From contig CM023532.1 in NCBI GenBank assembly GCA_013350335.1, positions 93,679,064-93,743,063 on the forward strand: a stretch of 64,000 bases of DNA, given 5' to 3'. Numbering within the stretch: the stretch's first letter is position 1; the number at the start of each line of letters is the position of its first letter. Shown in pieces: positions 43,545 through 55,609 of the stretch. The stretch comes from Chimonanthus salicifolius (Eukaryota > Streptophyta > Magnoliopsida > Laurales > Calycanthaceae). The notes under the pieces are model-generated. The model did not search any database. It saw nothing but the letters and a program-made list of their open reading frames with translations, and was not told where the DNA came from. The translations under genes and the position numbers were made by a program.

Positions 43545-46500
43545 TCGCGTCGTGACGCCGCCCGCACTCTTCCGTTGTTTATAAAAAAAAAAAAAAAAAA
43601 AAAAAAATTAGACTCTGAAATTCTCTGAAAGGGCGGGGCGTTACAAGTGCATTATGCTATGTAATATATATGTAATCCATAAACTTAATATATATCATAC
43701 ATAGCCATATAATGGCATAGCATTAAAAATATAAACCATAGTATGAATATAGAATTCATAAATCAAAAACCCATCATAATACAAATTACATAATCATCAA
43801 AATAGATTAAAATAACCATCACATATCCACGGCTTACAAAGAGGTAGGAATCCTACCGAATAACGCTTAGCGTCCCGTTACGTTTCCGTTCGATAATCCG
43901 GTCGCCGATCGCGTATCGTTTTGCGACGTCCCGATACCTTATTACACATTTATCGAATTAATCCATTTGTTATCCGTGATGAAATCCCTAACTGATTACA
44001 ATTTTTAAATTCCTAATTACGTTACACATTTATCAACATTAGCCCCTAACTTAGCCCCATTTTCCGTGGTTTTAAAACACGTCCATGAATCCAATTTTTT
44101 TGGCCATTTAAATATTCTAATTTGCGAACCTAAACGTAACAACTATCTGCTTCATTTAATCATTCATAATGTATTCGATTTCATGTCTAATCCACATAGG
44201 GTTCGGCCATGTACCATGGCCGAACCCATGGTTCTTCAAAGTGGCTAATAATTACCATTTTGCCACTCTCTCTTCTATGGTTAATCATTCCCTCTTTTAT
44301 GTGTATTTTAAATCAAAAATTCATTCATAACTTAGATCCACTAGGCATTCATTGACCATGACCTAATATCCATAAAATAGCCACTTAATTTAATTAATTT
44401 TGAAAACATTTAATCCCATAAATCATTCCATATTTGGCCTAAGATGTGGCCCACAAAAGGGGTCATGGGTTCGGCCATACAACATGGCCGAACCCATGAT
44501 GTCCATTTTCCCATTTCTTGAGTCCATTTTGCCTCATTTAATCATACCTCAAATGAATTTAAATCATTCATTTACATCCTCATTTTCATCCCATTTAAAA
44601 TACTATATACCAATCCATTAAAATTTCCATTCCTCTCCATCATTTCCTATTCATTAAAATCACAAATCACCACCATAGGGTTCGGCCATGTACCATGGCC
44701 GAACCCATGGTCCATGGCTCACTTTTATTAGTGTCATTAGGACCAATGTTTCATCAATTTTTGTCCATGATTTTTCTTTGCTAAAAAGGTACCTTTTAAA
44801 ATCAATAACATCATTCATTTGCTCCCTTTAAAACTTATATCATACACTTTGTAATCTATTTAAAACTATCATTTCCTCCATCATCTTCTATCTCTTCACT
44901 CTCATTAAAATAATTAATCATCACCATAGGGTTCGGCCATACACCATGGCCGAACCCATGGTTCATGGTTTATCTCCTCCATGCCATTTTAGAAGCCATA
45001 ATAATCATGTGCATTTCCCATGATTTTCTCATTTTAACAGTCCTTTAAAATCACCCATTTTTAACCATTTGAAACCTAATTTTCATTAACCATTCTCCAT
45101 ACTTCCATTCTTATAAAAACTCTAAAATTTACAATCACTAACCATGGGGTTCGGCCACATTGCATGGCCGAACCATATAGTTCATGATTTTCTAAAAATG
45201 TCATGCCTCCATCATTTTTGAGGCCATTTGAAATCATTTATATCTTCCATGGTTTTCTCATTTAAAACCCCCTTAAAAATCACTAATGTTTACTTATTAG
45301 CATCTCAAAATCATAGATTACCCTTCCCTAATTTTAATCCTCAGACCCTAATTACAATTCATCCATCATTTACCATGGGGTTCAGCCATGCTACATGGCC
45401 GAACCCTATGGCCCATCAATCCATTAAAAATCCAAATTCTCTATGCTTAATAAAGACTTACAAATTCCATTAAAAATTCCATTCTTCCATTTCATCCAAT
45501 TCTTAATCCATTCCTCCATTTTATCCATTTCTTATCCTACCATTTGATGGATCTTAGATCCATGGCCCACAACGTTTTTGGCCATATTTAGTCTAAGAAA
45601 TGGATTCCATATCCTAAAAAAATAAACTCTTGTTTTAAGAAAATCTTACCACCCGACGACTCCTCCGGTCTCTATTTGCTTCTCCTTAGCCTTCTTTTCT
45701 CTTCTTCTCCTTGATGTACGGTCAAGATGAGCTTGATCAAATGGTGAGGCCCTCCAAGCTTAGGATCGGCCAATATTGAGTGAGTTTGCTTGAGAGAGGG
45801 AGAGAGAGGGGAGGAAGGGATAAAAAGATGTCTAATGGTTTGGCTAAGCTTAAATCTTTCTTTCCTTCTCTTCTTCTTCTCTTCTAAATTTTCTTCTTTT
45901 CTTCTCTTGGTACATGGAGGGACGATTTTTGTTTTTTTGGGAGTGGAAGAGAGGTAGTGAGATGGGTTAGATGAGAATGAGATGAAATCTCATCTTTTGG
46001 TTACTTAGGTCACAATCCACATTAATTCTTCCTACCAACCAACATGGCATTAATGGTGGTGGTTGGGATAAAACCACCATCCTTAGCCCATGGTTTAATT
46101 TTGTGTTTCTTTAAGTGGTTTGTGTTTGTTGGAGTGGTTTTGACCATTTGACTAACCTTTGGTTTAGATTAATTGGCTTAATTAATTTAATCCTTAGTCT
46201 AAGTTAATTAATTCCCACTCAATTTAATTTTATTAAATTCTTTCTCTATAAGATCCACCCATGGTTGACCAAGTCAACCATGGTGGTCGGCCCCACCACT
46301 CCTTGGGTCCACACGCCACCTCAATTGGCGAGGTGGAGGTGGGCCCCATTTGGCCATATTACCTAGTTCAATTCATCGCCAATTTAGGTGATTTAAATTT
46401 TATTAAATCTACTCTTCTTATTGGATTACCATTGGGTCCATGGCCCAATTTCATTTTTGTCTTACCCATTTACCTTAGGGCTTATATTAATTTGATCCAT

Positions 46501-46893
46501 CGGGTCCCAAATGGGTATTAGACCCAATTTGGCCATCCATGACCCAATTACTTACCATTGACCAATTAAATGAATTAATTTCAATTCATGGTCTATTGGG
46601 TAACCATTGGGCCCATGGCCCAATTAAATTCCCTCCTATCCACTTACCTTAGGGCTTAGCTACCTTGGCCCATTGGGTCCCATATGGCTATTTGACCCAA
46701 TTGACCACCCTTGACCCAAATTTATCATCGTTGACCCATTTAAATGAATAAATCAAATCCATGGCCCATTGGACCACACTTGGGCCATTGTCCCAAAATT
46801 TGGTCCATTTGGCATTTTATCACATCAAACTTCAAATTTAAAATAATAAATGCCACTATATATTGATCCAAAAGTTCGGGCTATTACAGGTTA

Positions 46894-48321
46894 GGTTATG
46901 GTGTATGGCCGAACTCCACTGAGGCATGCATTAGGGACTTAATCATGGATAAAACATGGACTAATTATTAATGTATAATAAGGTACCAGACATCGCAGGC
47001 GGTACGCGATCGGCGACCGGGTTTATCGAAAGGAAAACGAAAAAGGACGCTAGTTGGTATTTGGTAGGATTCCTACCTTTTTGTAAGCCATGGATTAAGT
47101 ATTATGTGATGGTTTTTCCTTTGAGTTATTTTGGTCATGGATTAAGTATTATGTGATGGTTTTTCCTTTGATTTATTTTGGTCATGGATTAAGTATTATG
47201 TGATGGTTTTTCCTTTGATTTATTTTGGTCATGGATTAAGTATTATGTGATGGTCTTTCCTTTGATTTATTTTGGTAATCATGTAATGGTTTTAAGATGG
47301 GTTTTATGACTATGATCATATATATTACATGGCATATGGCATCTACATCTCATGCATGACATGGGAGGGATATGGTATGAGAAGGATGAAATGAAACCGG
47401 AGTCCATGCTCCGTCGGGGCGACCGAGAAGCAAGCATGGGGATATCTTGATGTGTTTCATCCATCAAGAGGGATATTATGAGATATAACCGGAGTCCATG
47501 CTCCGCCGGGGCGACCGAGAAGCAAGCATGGGGACACCTTGACGAGGCTTTGCCGTCAAGGGGGATGAGTTGTGATTGTTTACACCTTGACGAGGTTTTG
47601 CCGTCAAGGGGGATGATTTGTGATTGTTTATATCTTGACGAGGTTTTTCAGTCAAGGGGGATATGGCAGCATGATGGTATGGATGATGGGTGGGATTCAT
47701 GACATATGACACCCATTGCATGACATTGCACCAAATTGCATGGTTTTGGATATGATATTATCTATATGTTTTGTTACTACTAATCCATGTGTTAGCCCTA
47801 CTCGGAGTCCTACTGGGCGCGTTGTCTAACGCCCTACTTCACCCTAGCTGATGACGCAGGAGATGGCGGATACGAAGGACGAGACGGAGGCCAAGCTTAG
47901 GAGTTTGGGAAGGCAGACTACTTAGTTTATTTAATTTATTTTGGAAATGTAATTTGAATAGCTTAACTCGTCGGAATGTAATAATTTAGATTACTTGCTA
48001 TGTTTTGAATTTTACTTTGGACATTATGATTTTGAGGATATTTTGGTAATTGAATGAATGTATCTTCCCTGCTATCTAAGAATTTGTAGGTTAGACTCTA
48101 TTATAATTTTCCGCTCTTAGTTTATTTTCTGCAAGCTTGCTTTCTACGTGTGAACCATTTTCCGTGGACTTCGTTCCACGCACACGTAGGGTTGGCCAGT
48201 TAAGGGCTGAGCTTTAGAAGCTCGGACTTAACTCGCGTCGTGACATCCGCGCCCTTTGTCACTTTTATTTCAAAAAAAAAAAATAGACTATGATTTTCAG
48301 TGAAAAGGGGCGGGTGTTACA
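46894..48321 (+). repeat. B1 3' LTR, third segment
   Basis: It resumes the B1 LTR at the point matching 7705 of the 5' LTR and ends GGGGCGGGTGTTACA. It contains the four-copy 47-bp repeat, hairpin repeats (about 47535-47660) and a clean copy of the U5 stems (48144-48233). Confidence 0.93.
47089..47276 (+). repeat. 47-bp tandem repeat, four copies
   Basis: The same unit as 7899-8133; 188 bp is exactly four units. Confidence 0.95.
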
Positions 48322-48693
48322 TTTCAAACCATTGATAAATTCAGCATAACATGACCTAATTAAAACATGTAAATACGTCCACCACCGGTATGGTTTGTGG
48401 ACTTCACAACCATAGCCCAACCAAATGAATTTCATGGGGTTCGGCCAATCATGGTGGCCGAACCCAATGGTATATTTTCTTTTACCATTATACACAACTT
48501 TTATCCAAGATTAAATTCCTTGATACAATCGACCATTCCATGGCCCAAAACGTGGCACTGAATTCTATTATTTAAACCTTTTTTAAAACATGCAACTTAG
48601 GTCTAAATGTAACATCCAAATCAATCTATTATTTGCATGGTTTTATCTTACAAAAACCATCCACATGATCATAACTTTTCATGGTATTATCAC
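48322..48693 (-). repeat. A1 5' LTR, second segment
   Basis: It continues A1's LTR after B1. It matches 56461-56820 of A4's LTR up to CATGG, then ends TATTATCAC before A4. The remaining part of this LTR should lie beyond the window. Confidence 0.8.
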
Positions 48694-48830
48694 TGTAACG
48701 CCCCACCCTCTCCGAGAAATCAGAGTCTATTTTTTTTTTTAAAATAACACCGGAAGGGAGCGGACGGCGTCATGACGCGAGCTAAGTTCGAACTTCCTAA
48801 GTCTGACCCTTAACTGGCCACCCATGTGTG
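48694..48830 (-). repeat. A4 3' LTR, first piece
   Basis: It matches 3145-3285 of A1 (terminus, T run, U5 stem). It is then joined abruptly to the plus-strand interior of A5 at about 48830; about 1 kb of this LTR is missing. Confidence 0.8.
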
Positions 48831-49109
48831 AATGGGAAGCTATGGACGACTGCCGAGTTAGACTGATCACCTGACTCTGTAGTTAGCCGATGGAATTCCA
48901 GGAAAGTGCAACTAGAAACCTAGTAGAAATGGAATCAGAAAAAGCTTTGAGCATAGGCTCGCATTAACAGACTACCTCACACAGAGAGTAGATGAAAGAA
49001 CATATTGAGCAGGTACATATGGAAAATATTATGAGAGCAGGTAAAGTGAAACAGAGTAGATTGATCTATGTGAGATCACAAATGGCTCACGAGAAAAAGA
49101 TATAACATG

Positions 49110-49243
49110 AGGCAGAACAAAAGGTGTTACGGAACCAAGCAATACAATTTGTCAAAGTGTTGTGGACCGACATGGTAATGAAGAAGTCACTTGGGAACTT
49201 GAATTCGGAAATAAGAATAACACACTCTGAGATATTTATGTAA
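49110..49243 (+). pseudogene. Chromodomain remnant of A5
   Basis: It reads EQKVLRNQAIQFVKVLW, then a frame change and a stretch matching EEVTWELEFEIRITHSEIF. It is the same scrap as in A1 and A3. Confidence 0.68.
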
Positions 49244-49288
49244 TCATTTAGAACCCTACTTCGCTCGATTTTTGGGACGAAAATTTTC

Positions 49289-49297
49289 AAAAGAGGG
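49289..49297 (+). promoter_or_regulatory. Polypurine tract of A5
   Basis: AAAAGAGGG seven bases before the LTR. Confidence 0.8.
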
Positions 49298-49303
49298 TTA
49301 TAA

Positions 49304-52300
49304 TGTAACACCCCGATTTCTCAAATATATGAATATTTACGAAAATGCCCTTGGATTGGTAAATTTAATAATTATGATGTCAAATGAGAAAATAGTGGGG
49401 CCCATTGTTCAAACTAAGATGGTATGAACACATTATAAGAGTCACTTAAAAAGGAATGGGTGGTGTGCATCAAATTGGTTCAAAATGGTTAATTGGGTCA
49501 AAGGACCCAATTGGACCCAATGGGTCATAATGGACTTATTAGACCATTGGGTGAGCCCAAATTTAATGGGGTTAAGCTGAATTGATTGGAAATTAAGTGG
49601 AGCATAAATGGGTAGGCTTGATGTACATGTGAAAACCACCTACAAATGGTTAAATCAGCCCATAAATGGGTCATGTTGTCAAAACGGGTCAAGGAGCTAA
49701 ATGGGGACCCAATGGGTCGGGTTGACCATGTTGACCATGGCTGACCGTGTGGGCCCTCAAATGAGCTCAATGGTGAGTTAAATCAGGTTGAGTTGGGCTG
49801 GAATGAGTTGCATTTAAATTAAATGGTTGAGTGGACTAGAGGGTATTAAATGAATGGCATTTAATGTGGTGAGTTAAGCCATTGAGTTAGGTGAGTTGAA
49901 ATGGAAATCAAAGAGGTCTTATTTCCATTGAGTTAAAGGAAAAATGAGGAGGTGCTTTGGTCTCAAACAAACCAACACAAGTCCCACACGTTGGGAACTT
50001 GTAATGGTAATCTCCATGTAATGGTTAAATGGTATTGAATGGAATGAGATAAAAATCTCGAATATGGAGGGGTTTCCATCTCATATGGAAACCCAAGCCT
50101 CCAACGTTGGGATGCCAATGGGTGCATTGGTTGGCAGCAAGTGTCTCATTGGTATGAACAAGATTTGATGAGGATTAAATGGGTGATATGGGGTTGTTTA
50201 ACAAAAGCAACCAGCACCATTACTTGGCTGAATTGGTCATTGCAAAACCATAGAATTCATCTCTCTCTCCCTCTCTCAAGAACATCCTTCCTTGGCAGAA
50301 TTTTACCTTGGTGATTTCACCATTAGTTCATGCTTCTAATCAGTTGAGACTAAGGAAGAAAGAAGGAAGGAAGCAAGAGGGAAGAAGGCAAGGAGCAAAA
50401 GGCAAGAAGAGAGCTAAAAGGATTGGTAAGCATTCCATAGAACTTTGTTTAAGTAAAGGGTTTTAAGTTATGGATCTGAATGACATAATTTGGCCATGTA
50501 TGGCTGAATTTGTCAAAGGTCTAAACCATGGAAGATGGTGTCTAAAAGGGTTGGAAATGGACCACTTCATATGGACTATTTTGTTGAATTCAAGGGTTTC
50601 AAACTTGAAGATCATGGAACTGTAACGCCCCGCCCTTTTCGAGAATTTCAGAGTCTAATTTTTTTTAATAATAAAACGTCGAAAGAGAGCGGACGGCGTC
50701 ACGACGCGAGTTAAGTTCAGACTACTCAAGTCTGAACCTTAACTGGCTACCCATGTGTACATGGACCAGACCATGATAATGTATCACACATGGAACTAAC
50801 TACAACATGCGGAATAAACTAAACTAGTTGCGGAATAGAATGACTAGATAGCAAGTAACAGTCTCAAATATTAATTAACATAAATCAACCATTCCAAGAT
50901 AATAACCTAATCAAACCATAGCAAGTATTAACTTATTACATGTCCATCAAAATATAATTTAAATGCCACTAGATAGATAATCCTGTTCATCATTCAAGAA
51001 CTTAGGCTTGGCTCCCCTCCCGGTCATCAACCTTCTCTTTCCCTTTCCTTGTACCTACATTCTCCTCTGAGGATAGAATTAGGGCGTTAGATCAACGCGC
51101 CCAGTAGGTTCCCGAATCAGGGCTACCACATGATTAGCATATAAAACATGCACATATATCATAGTACATGATTAGTCAAAACAGGTAAAACAATACTATG
51201 AAATATGCACATGCAATGAGTCTCTCCCATCATGTACATTCATAGCCATCACTTGACGTGCCTCGCACCGTCAAGGTAAATCACAATACACTTTCCATCT
51301 CTTCATCATTGAGTTGATTCATATCACTTATTAGTCCTCCTGGCGGGACTCTCATCGCTTAAGGAGACCAATGTGACTATCATCTTCATGTTACTCTTCC
51401 TGGCGGGACTCTCATCGCCTAAGGAGACCAATGTGACTATGATCCTCATGTTACTCTTCTTGGTGGGACTCTCATCGCCTAAGGAAGACGTAACCCATAA
51501 TTGCAACACTGTAGAACCTCAGTCATCATCCCATGTCCATGCATGAGATGCCAATGCTTTGTATGCCATTTGTAAATGCATAACATATCATTTGAAACCA
51601 CATAAAAATATACAAGAGTCTCATAAAGAAAACTAGGGTAAAAACTGTGGTTACAAGTAGGTAGGAAACCTACTTAAACTTTGCTTAAGTGTCCGTTCCT
51701 TTTTGAGCTTCATCCGGTCACGACTCGCACGTCGTTCTCGTCACCTTGTGATGTAACAATAAGTAAATCATACTATCATTAAATGTCCATTCACATATAA
51801 GACCCAAAACATCTTGTAAGTCCTTTGATCAATCCTTTCATTTGGCTTGTACTCACAGATTTGCCATTGGTCTAACCAATGTCTAATCTTGCTCATAATC
51901 AAAGTTCATAAAAGTAATCTACCTTAGTGGCTGGTTATTTACATATCACTAAGTCCAAAGATGAATCCATATGTTTACTTAATCCAACTCATATAATCTC
52001 CAACAAAACAAAATTATGGAACCCTATGATCCTCCTACTCAATGATCCCATCATTTGTTTACAAGTTAGGCTCTACTATTTAGCCATGTAAACTACATGG
52101 CTCAGCCATCCCAAAACAGCAAGCTTATTTCCATTTAACACACATAAAATATCCCATAAACTTGATCCATTCATCCCAAACATAGCCCCATGGGGTTCGG
52201 CCATGCACATGGCCGAACCTAATGGTTCTGCCATGCACATGGCCGAACCTAATGGTTCTTTTGATCTGATTGATCCATCACTTCCCATGATTATTCATGA

Positions 52301-55300
52301 TTTAATCATGCTAACCCAACCATGAATTACACATGGTTCAGCCACATAACCATCCACCAAAACAGTAAATTAAACTTTACCAATTCACATCAATTACTTA
52401 CATGGGGTTCGGCCATCCAAGGTGGTCGAACCCTATGTCCATGTTTTGGTCTTTCAAACATGTTTTAGGTGTTATTTAAACATACAATATCAGTATCATA
52501 TTGCTGCATTTATAACTCTTGGAAACCATCCAAATAAATTCATCTATTTGTCCCAAAAGACCATAATATTCCATGGGATTCGGCCATCCAAAATGGCTGA
52601 TCCAAATGGTCCATAGTATCAATTTAAATCTACTGTTTAAATTCATGTTAACTTCAGTCCTTATGTCATTCAAATCTATGTTTTTAACCCTTTCTAAAAC
52701 ATGCATTTGAATCTTAAGTAAAACCCAAAAACAGTCCACCAAAGCTCTATGGTTTCCATGTTTCAAAACATGAAAACCAACCATTCTTTTACATGGAGTT
52801 CGGCCCTCCATGGTGGCCGAACCCAATGGTTAATTTTTACCATTTTAAATCCTCCATTAATCAAGGTTAAACATTGGTGTATTCGGCCATGACCATGGCC
52901 CAATACATACCCACTTGTTTCATGTTATTAAACCAAAATAACACATAGATACTTACCAAATTTTCCAAACTTCCTTCTTGCCTTTGATCCTTGGTTTCTC
53001 CGTTTTATTTCTTCTTTCTTTCCTTAATTTCTTGCTGGTTTATACTTGATTCACTGGTGCCAAAAACTCTACTGTTCAGCCAAGAAAACGAATTGGAGAG
53101 AGGGAGAGAGAGATGGGAATTCTTGGTTTTCTTTGTGTGAAAAACGGCCAAGTATGGTAAGGTTTTTCTTTTGTAGTTTCAACCCTCAACTCCCATTCAT
53201 CCTCCCTCATTTAATTTTATTAAAACCGATGGGGCATTGGGTGTTAACCAAGACACCCCTTGGTTCCAAACATTGCATCACTTGGGAATGAACCATTGCA
53301 TCCCTTCATGAATAGATGCCGCCCCAACCTTGGTGTCTTTTGGTTTTGCCAAAGCACCCCTTCATACCAACGGCTGAGATTGATTTTGATCGAGTGTTGT
53401 GTGAGATTACAACTCATTTCCATCTCCTCTTGACTCACTTAACTCGGGATATTTTTATTCTAAACCAATTCATCCAACTCATCACATTTAATGCTCCATA
53501 TTTGAGTCAACTATTTTCTTAAATCAAACTCATTTCAAATCAGTCTAACTCAAGCTGAATTGACTCACACTTAAGTTCAATTGAGGACCCACATGGTCAT
53601 CCGTGGTCAAACTAGTCAACCCTACCCGTTGGGTCCCCCCTTTAGCTCCTTGACCTGTTTTTGACTCCATGACCCATTTATGGGTATTTTGGTCATTTGT
53701 AATTGGTTTTTACATGTGGATCAGGCCTACCCATTTTTGCTATAACTGATTTCCTATCAGTTCAGCTTGACTTCATTTAATTTGAGCTTACACAATGGCC
53801 AAATCATCCATTTTGACCCATTGGGTCCAATTGAGCCATTTGACCCATTTAGCCATTTTCGACCCAATTGATGTTCATTACCCATCCAATCAAATTTGAT
53901 ATTTATAATGAGCTCATATGACCTTAATTTGAGCAATGGGCCCCACCATTTCCTTATTTGACATCACAAAATAATTAATTTAACAACTCAGGGGTATTTT
54001 CATAATTTTCCACTTCATTGAGAAATTGGGGTGCTACAGGAACAATATGGAGGGTTTTAAAAAGGGTTGTAAGTGAACAATTGGACAAGACATGGGTTGA
54101 CCATTTCATGGCCGAACCATGAGGGTACTATGGCTAAGTTGTAACATGAAGGTTCAAATGTGGAAAACATTGGGTTCGGCCATATGTATGGCCGAACCCC
54201 ATGGACTATGACTATGGGTTTTATGAATCCATTTCATGGAAATAATTGGTGGTCTTTTAAGTTAAAAGCATGATATAACTAAGTATTGGTAGCAATGGCA
54301 GTTTTGTAAATAAGGGTAACAATCAAGAGATGAAATGAGGGACCAAACTTAGATGATGTGGTTCGGCCATGTTTTATGGCCGAACCCCATCAAAATAAAT
54401 ACATGGGATTAAAGTTGATTCACGGTTTATGTGAACAAGGTGACGAATCTCTTTAATGGCACGCTAGTCGTGAACGGGTGACGCTTGAGAAAAGAGCAAA
54501 CATCGAAGCTAATCTTCAGTAGGTTTCCTATGTACTTGTAACCACAGTTTTATCTTGGTTTTTATGAGACTCATGTTTATTTTATTGGTTTTGAATGATG
54601 GATATTATTTACATGTTTTATATATACATTGGCATCTCAGGCATGGACATGGGATGATGATTGTGGAAACCGGAAACCACACTCCGTCGGTATGCCCGTG
54701 ATGCAACTGTGGGGCCTTCTTAGGCGGTGAGAGTCCCACCAGGAGGATTATCTATCGGTTATGGACACCGGAACCCACACTCCGTCGAAATGCCCGTGAT
54801 GCAACTGTGGGGCCTCCTTAGGTGGTGAGAGTCCCGCCAAGAGGATTAATATGTTGATATAAGACACGTCAAGTGATGGCTATATGTATGTGTGATGGGG
54901 TGGGGCTCATTACATTTGCATACATACATAGCGTGGTTTTATATGTTTTTGATAATCAGACATTTGATATATGCATGATTTATAATCTAACCATGTGGTA
55001 GCCCTAATCGAAAAACCTACTGGGCGCGTTGATCTAATGCCCTAATTCTATCCTTAGAGGATAATGCAGGAACAAAGAAGGGGAAAGAGAAGGTTGATGA
55101 CCAGGAGGGGAGCCAAGCTTAAGCGCTTGAATGATGATTGGGATTTCTATATTACTGTTATATTGAATACATCTTTATGGACATGTAATAGCTAGTATCT
55201 TTGCTATGGTTTGAATTATAGTCATGATGTTGGATATATGAATTAAGTTATTGTGGATAAATGCTAAGTTTGAGAATAGTCTAATAAGGTTATTATGTTA

Positions 55301-55609
55301 AAGCAAACTTGACTTGTACTTTGCTATCTGATAATGCAGCAATCTGAGTAGTGATTATAATTCCGCATATTTGACTTATTCCGCAATCAGTTAGTCTAGT
55401 TTATTCCGCATAACTTGTTTAGGTCTATATGTGGATTGTTATCGTGGGTTTAGTCCACGCACACATGGGTGGCCAGTTAAGGGGTCGGACTTAGGAAGTC
55501 CGAACTTAGCTCGTGTCGTGACGCCGCCCGCTCTCTGCCAACTGTTATTCTTTTATTATTATTTAAAAAAAATTGGACTCTGATTTCTCAGAGAGGGCGG
55601 GGCGTTACA
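49304..55609 (+). repeat. A5 3' LTR, split by S2
   Basis: It starts TGTAACACCCC. It has a single copy of the first-kilobase unit, a CT-rich patch CTCTCTCTCCCTCTCTC near 50262, and a GTAAG donor-like site at 50426. It breaks at 50620 and resumes at 54044. Read across the gap it matches the reverse complement of about 56090-56130. It contains conserved-loop hairpins at about 54715-54845 and U5 stems near 55430-55510. Confidence 0.9.
50621..54038 (-). mobile_element. S2: solo family-A LTR, TSD GGAAC
   Basis: GGAAC is duplicated at 50616-50620 and 54039-54043. The 3418-bp insert begins TGTAACGCCCCGCCC and ends GAAATTGGGGTGCTACA, with no primer site or interior. It was left by recombination between two LTRs. 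It carries three conserved-loop hairpins (51332-51490) and a GGTTCGGCCAT series. ORFs in it are not genes. Confidence 0.95.

Larger units (their letters stand above)
35641..43645 (+). mobile_element. A3: young non-autonomous family-A element, TSD AGTGC
   Basis: AGTGC is duplicated at 35636-35640 and 43646-43650. The uninterrupted B2 3' LTR near 26440 shows the empty site (GTAAGTGCATTACG). It comprises 5' LTR 35641-37657, interior 37658-40090 and 3' LTR 40091-43645. I count about seven substitutions between the shared parts of the LTRs, so this is one of the youngest insertions. The 5' LTR lacks about 1.55 kb present in the 3' LTR. The interior has only the accessory zinc-knuckle ORF, non-coding sequence and a chromodomain scrap. 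Confidence 0.95.
40091..43645 (+). repeat. A3 3' LTR, full length
   Basis: It starts TGTGACACCCC and ends GGGGCGTTACA. It holds a double copy of a 150-160 bp unit at its start, a pyrimidine patch (about 41171-41193), the donor-like GTAAGT at 41308, the hairpin array (41441-42620), the U5 stem-loops (43461-43544), and an A run of 25 (43583-43607) that is only 11 long in the 5' LTR. Confidence 0.95.
25580..46888 (-). mobile_element. B2: near-complete family-B chromovirus
   Basis: Flanked by GGTTC (25575-25579) and GGTTA (46889-46893). On the plus strand the order is 3' LTR 25580-29650, interior 29651-34714, and 5' LTR 34715-46888 (split by A3). The interior has gag, protease, reverse transcriptase, RNase H, integrase and chromodomain in the standard Ty3/gypsy order, but with about three stops and several single-base frameshifts. 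It has no accessory zinc-knuckle ORF. The LTRs differ at few positions, so the insertion is fairly recent. The outer end of the 3' LTR lacks about 60 bp. Confidence 0.93.
34715..46888 (-). repeat. B2 5' LTR, split by A3
   Basis: It begins TGTAACGCCCGCCCC and ends GGGCTATTACA. Without A3 and its TSD it is 4164 bp. It carries complete GGTTCGGCCAT hairpins (44200-45410) and a donor-like site (minus) at 45649. No protein-coding ORF. Confidence 0.93.
5130..48321 (+). mobile_element. B1: family-B LTR retrotransposon split by two later insertions
   Basis: A plus-strand element inserted in the A1 5' LTR. The 5' LTR is 5130-9162, the interior 9163-13137, and the 3' LTR is in three pieces (13138-14599, 24464-25579, 46894-48321). 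The pieces sum to about 4.0 kb, matching the 5' LTR. Flanks are TTTCG and TTTCA. The related uninterrupted LTR at 56455-56465 reads CATATTTCAAACC, showing the empty site. The interior keeps the accessory zinc-knuckle ORF, a gag lacking its capsid part, a piece of protease and an integrase with stops. Reverse transcriptase is gone. Confidence 0.92.
48831..55609 (+). mobile_element. A5: truncated family-A element (3' part only)
   Basis: It consists of the last 470 bp of interior (48831-49303) and a 3' LTR (49304-55609) split by S2. Its 5' LTR and most of its interior were lost in the deletion that also removed part of A4's LTR. The right end GGGGCGTTACA at 55609 is intact, and A4's LTR resumes at once. 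Confidence 0.85.
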
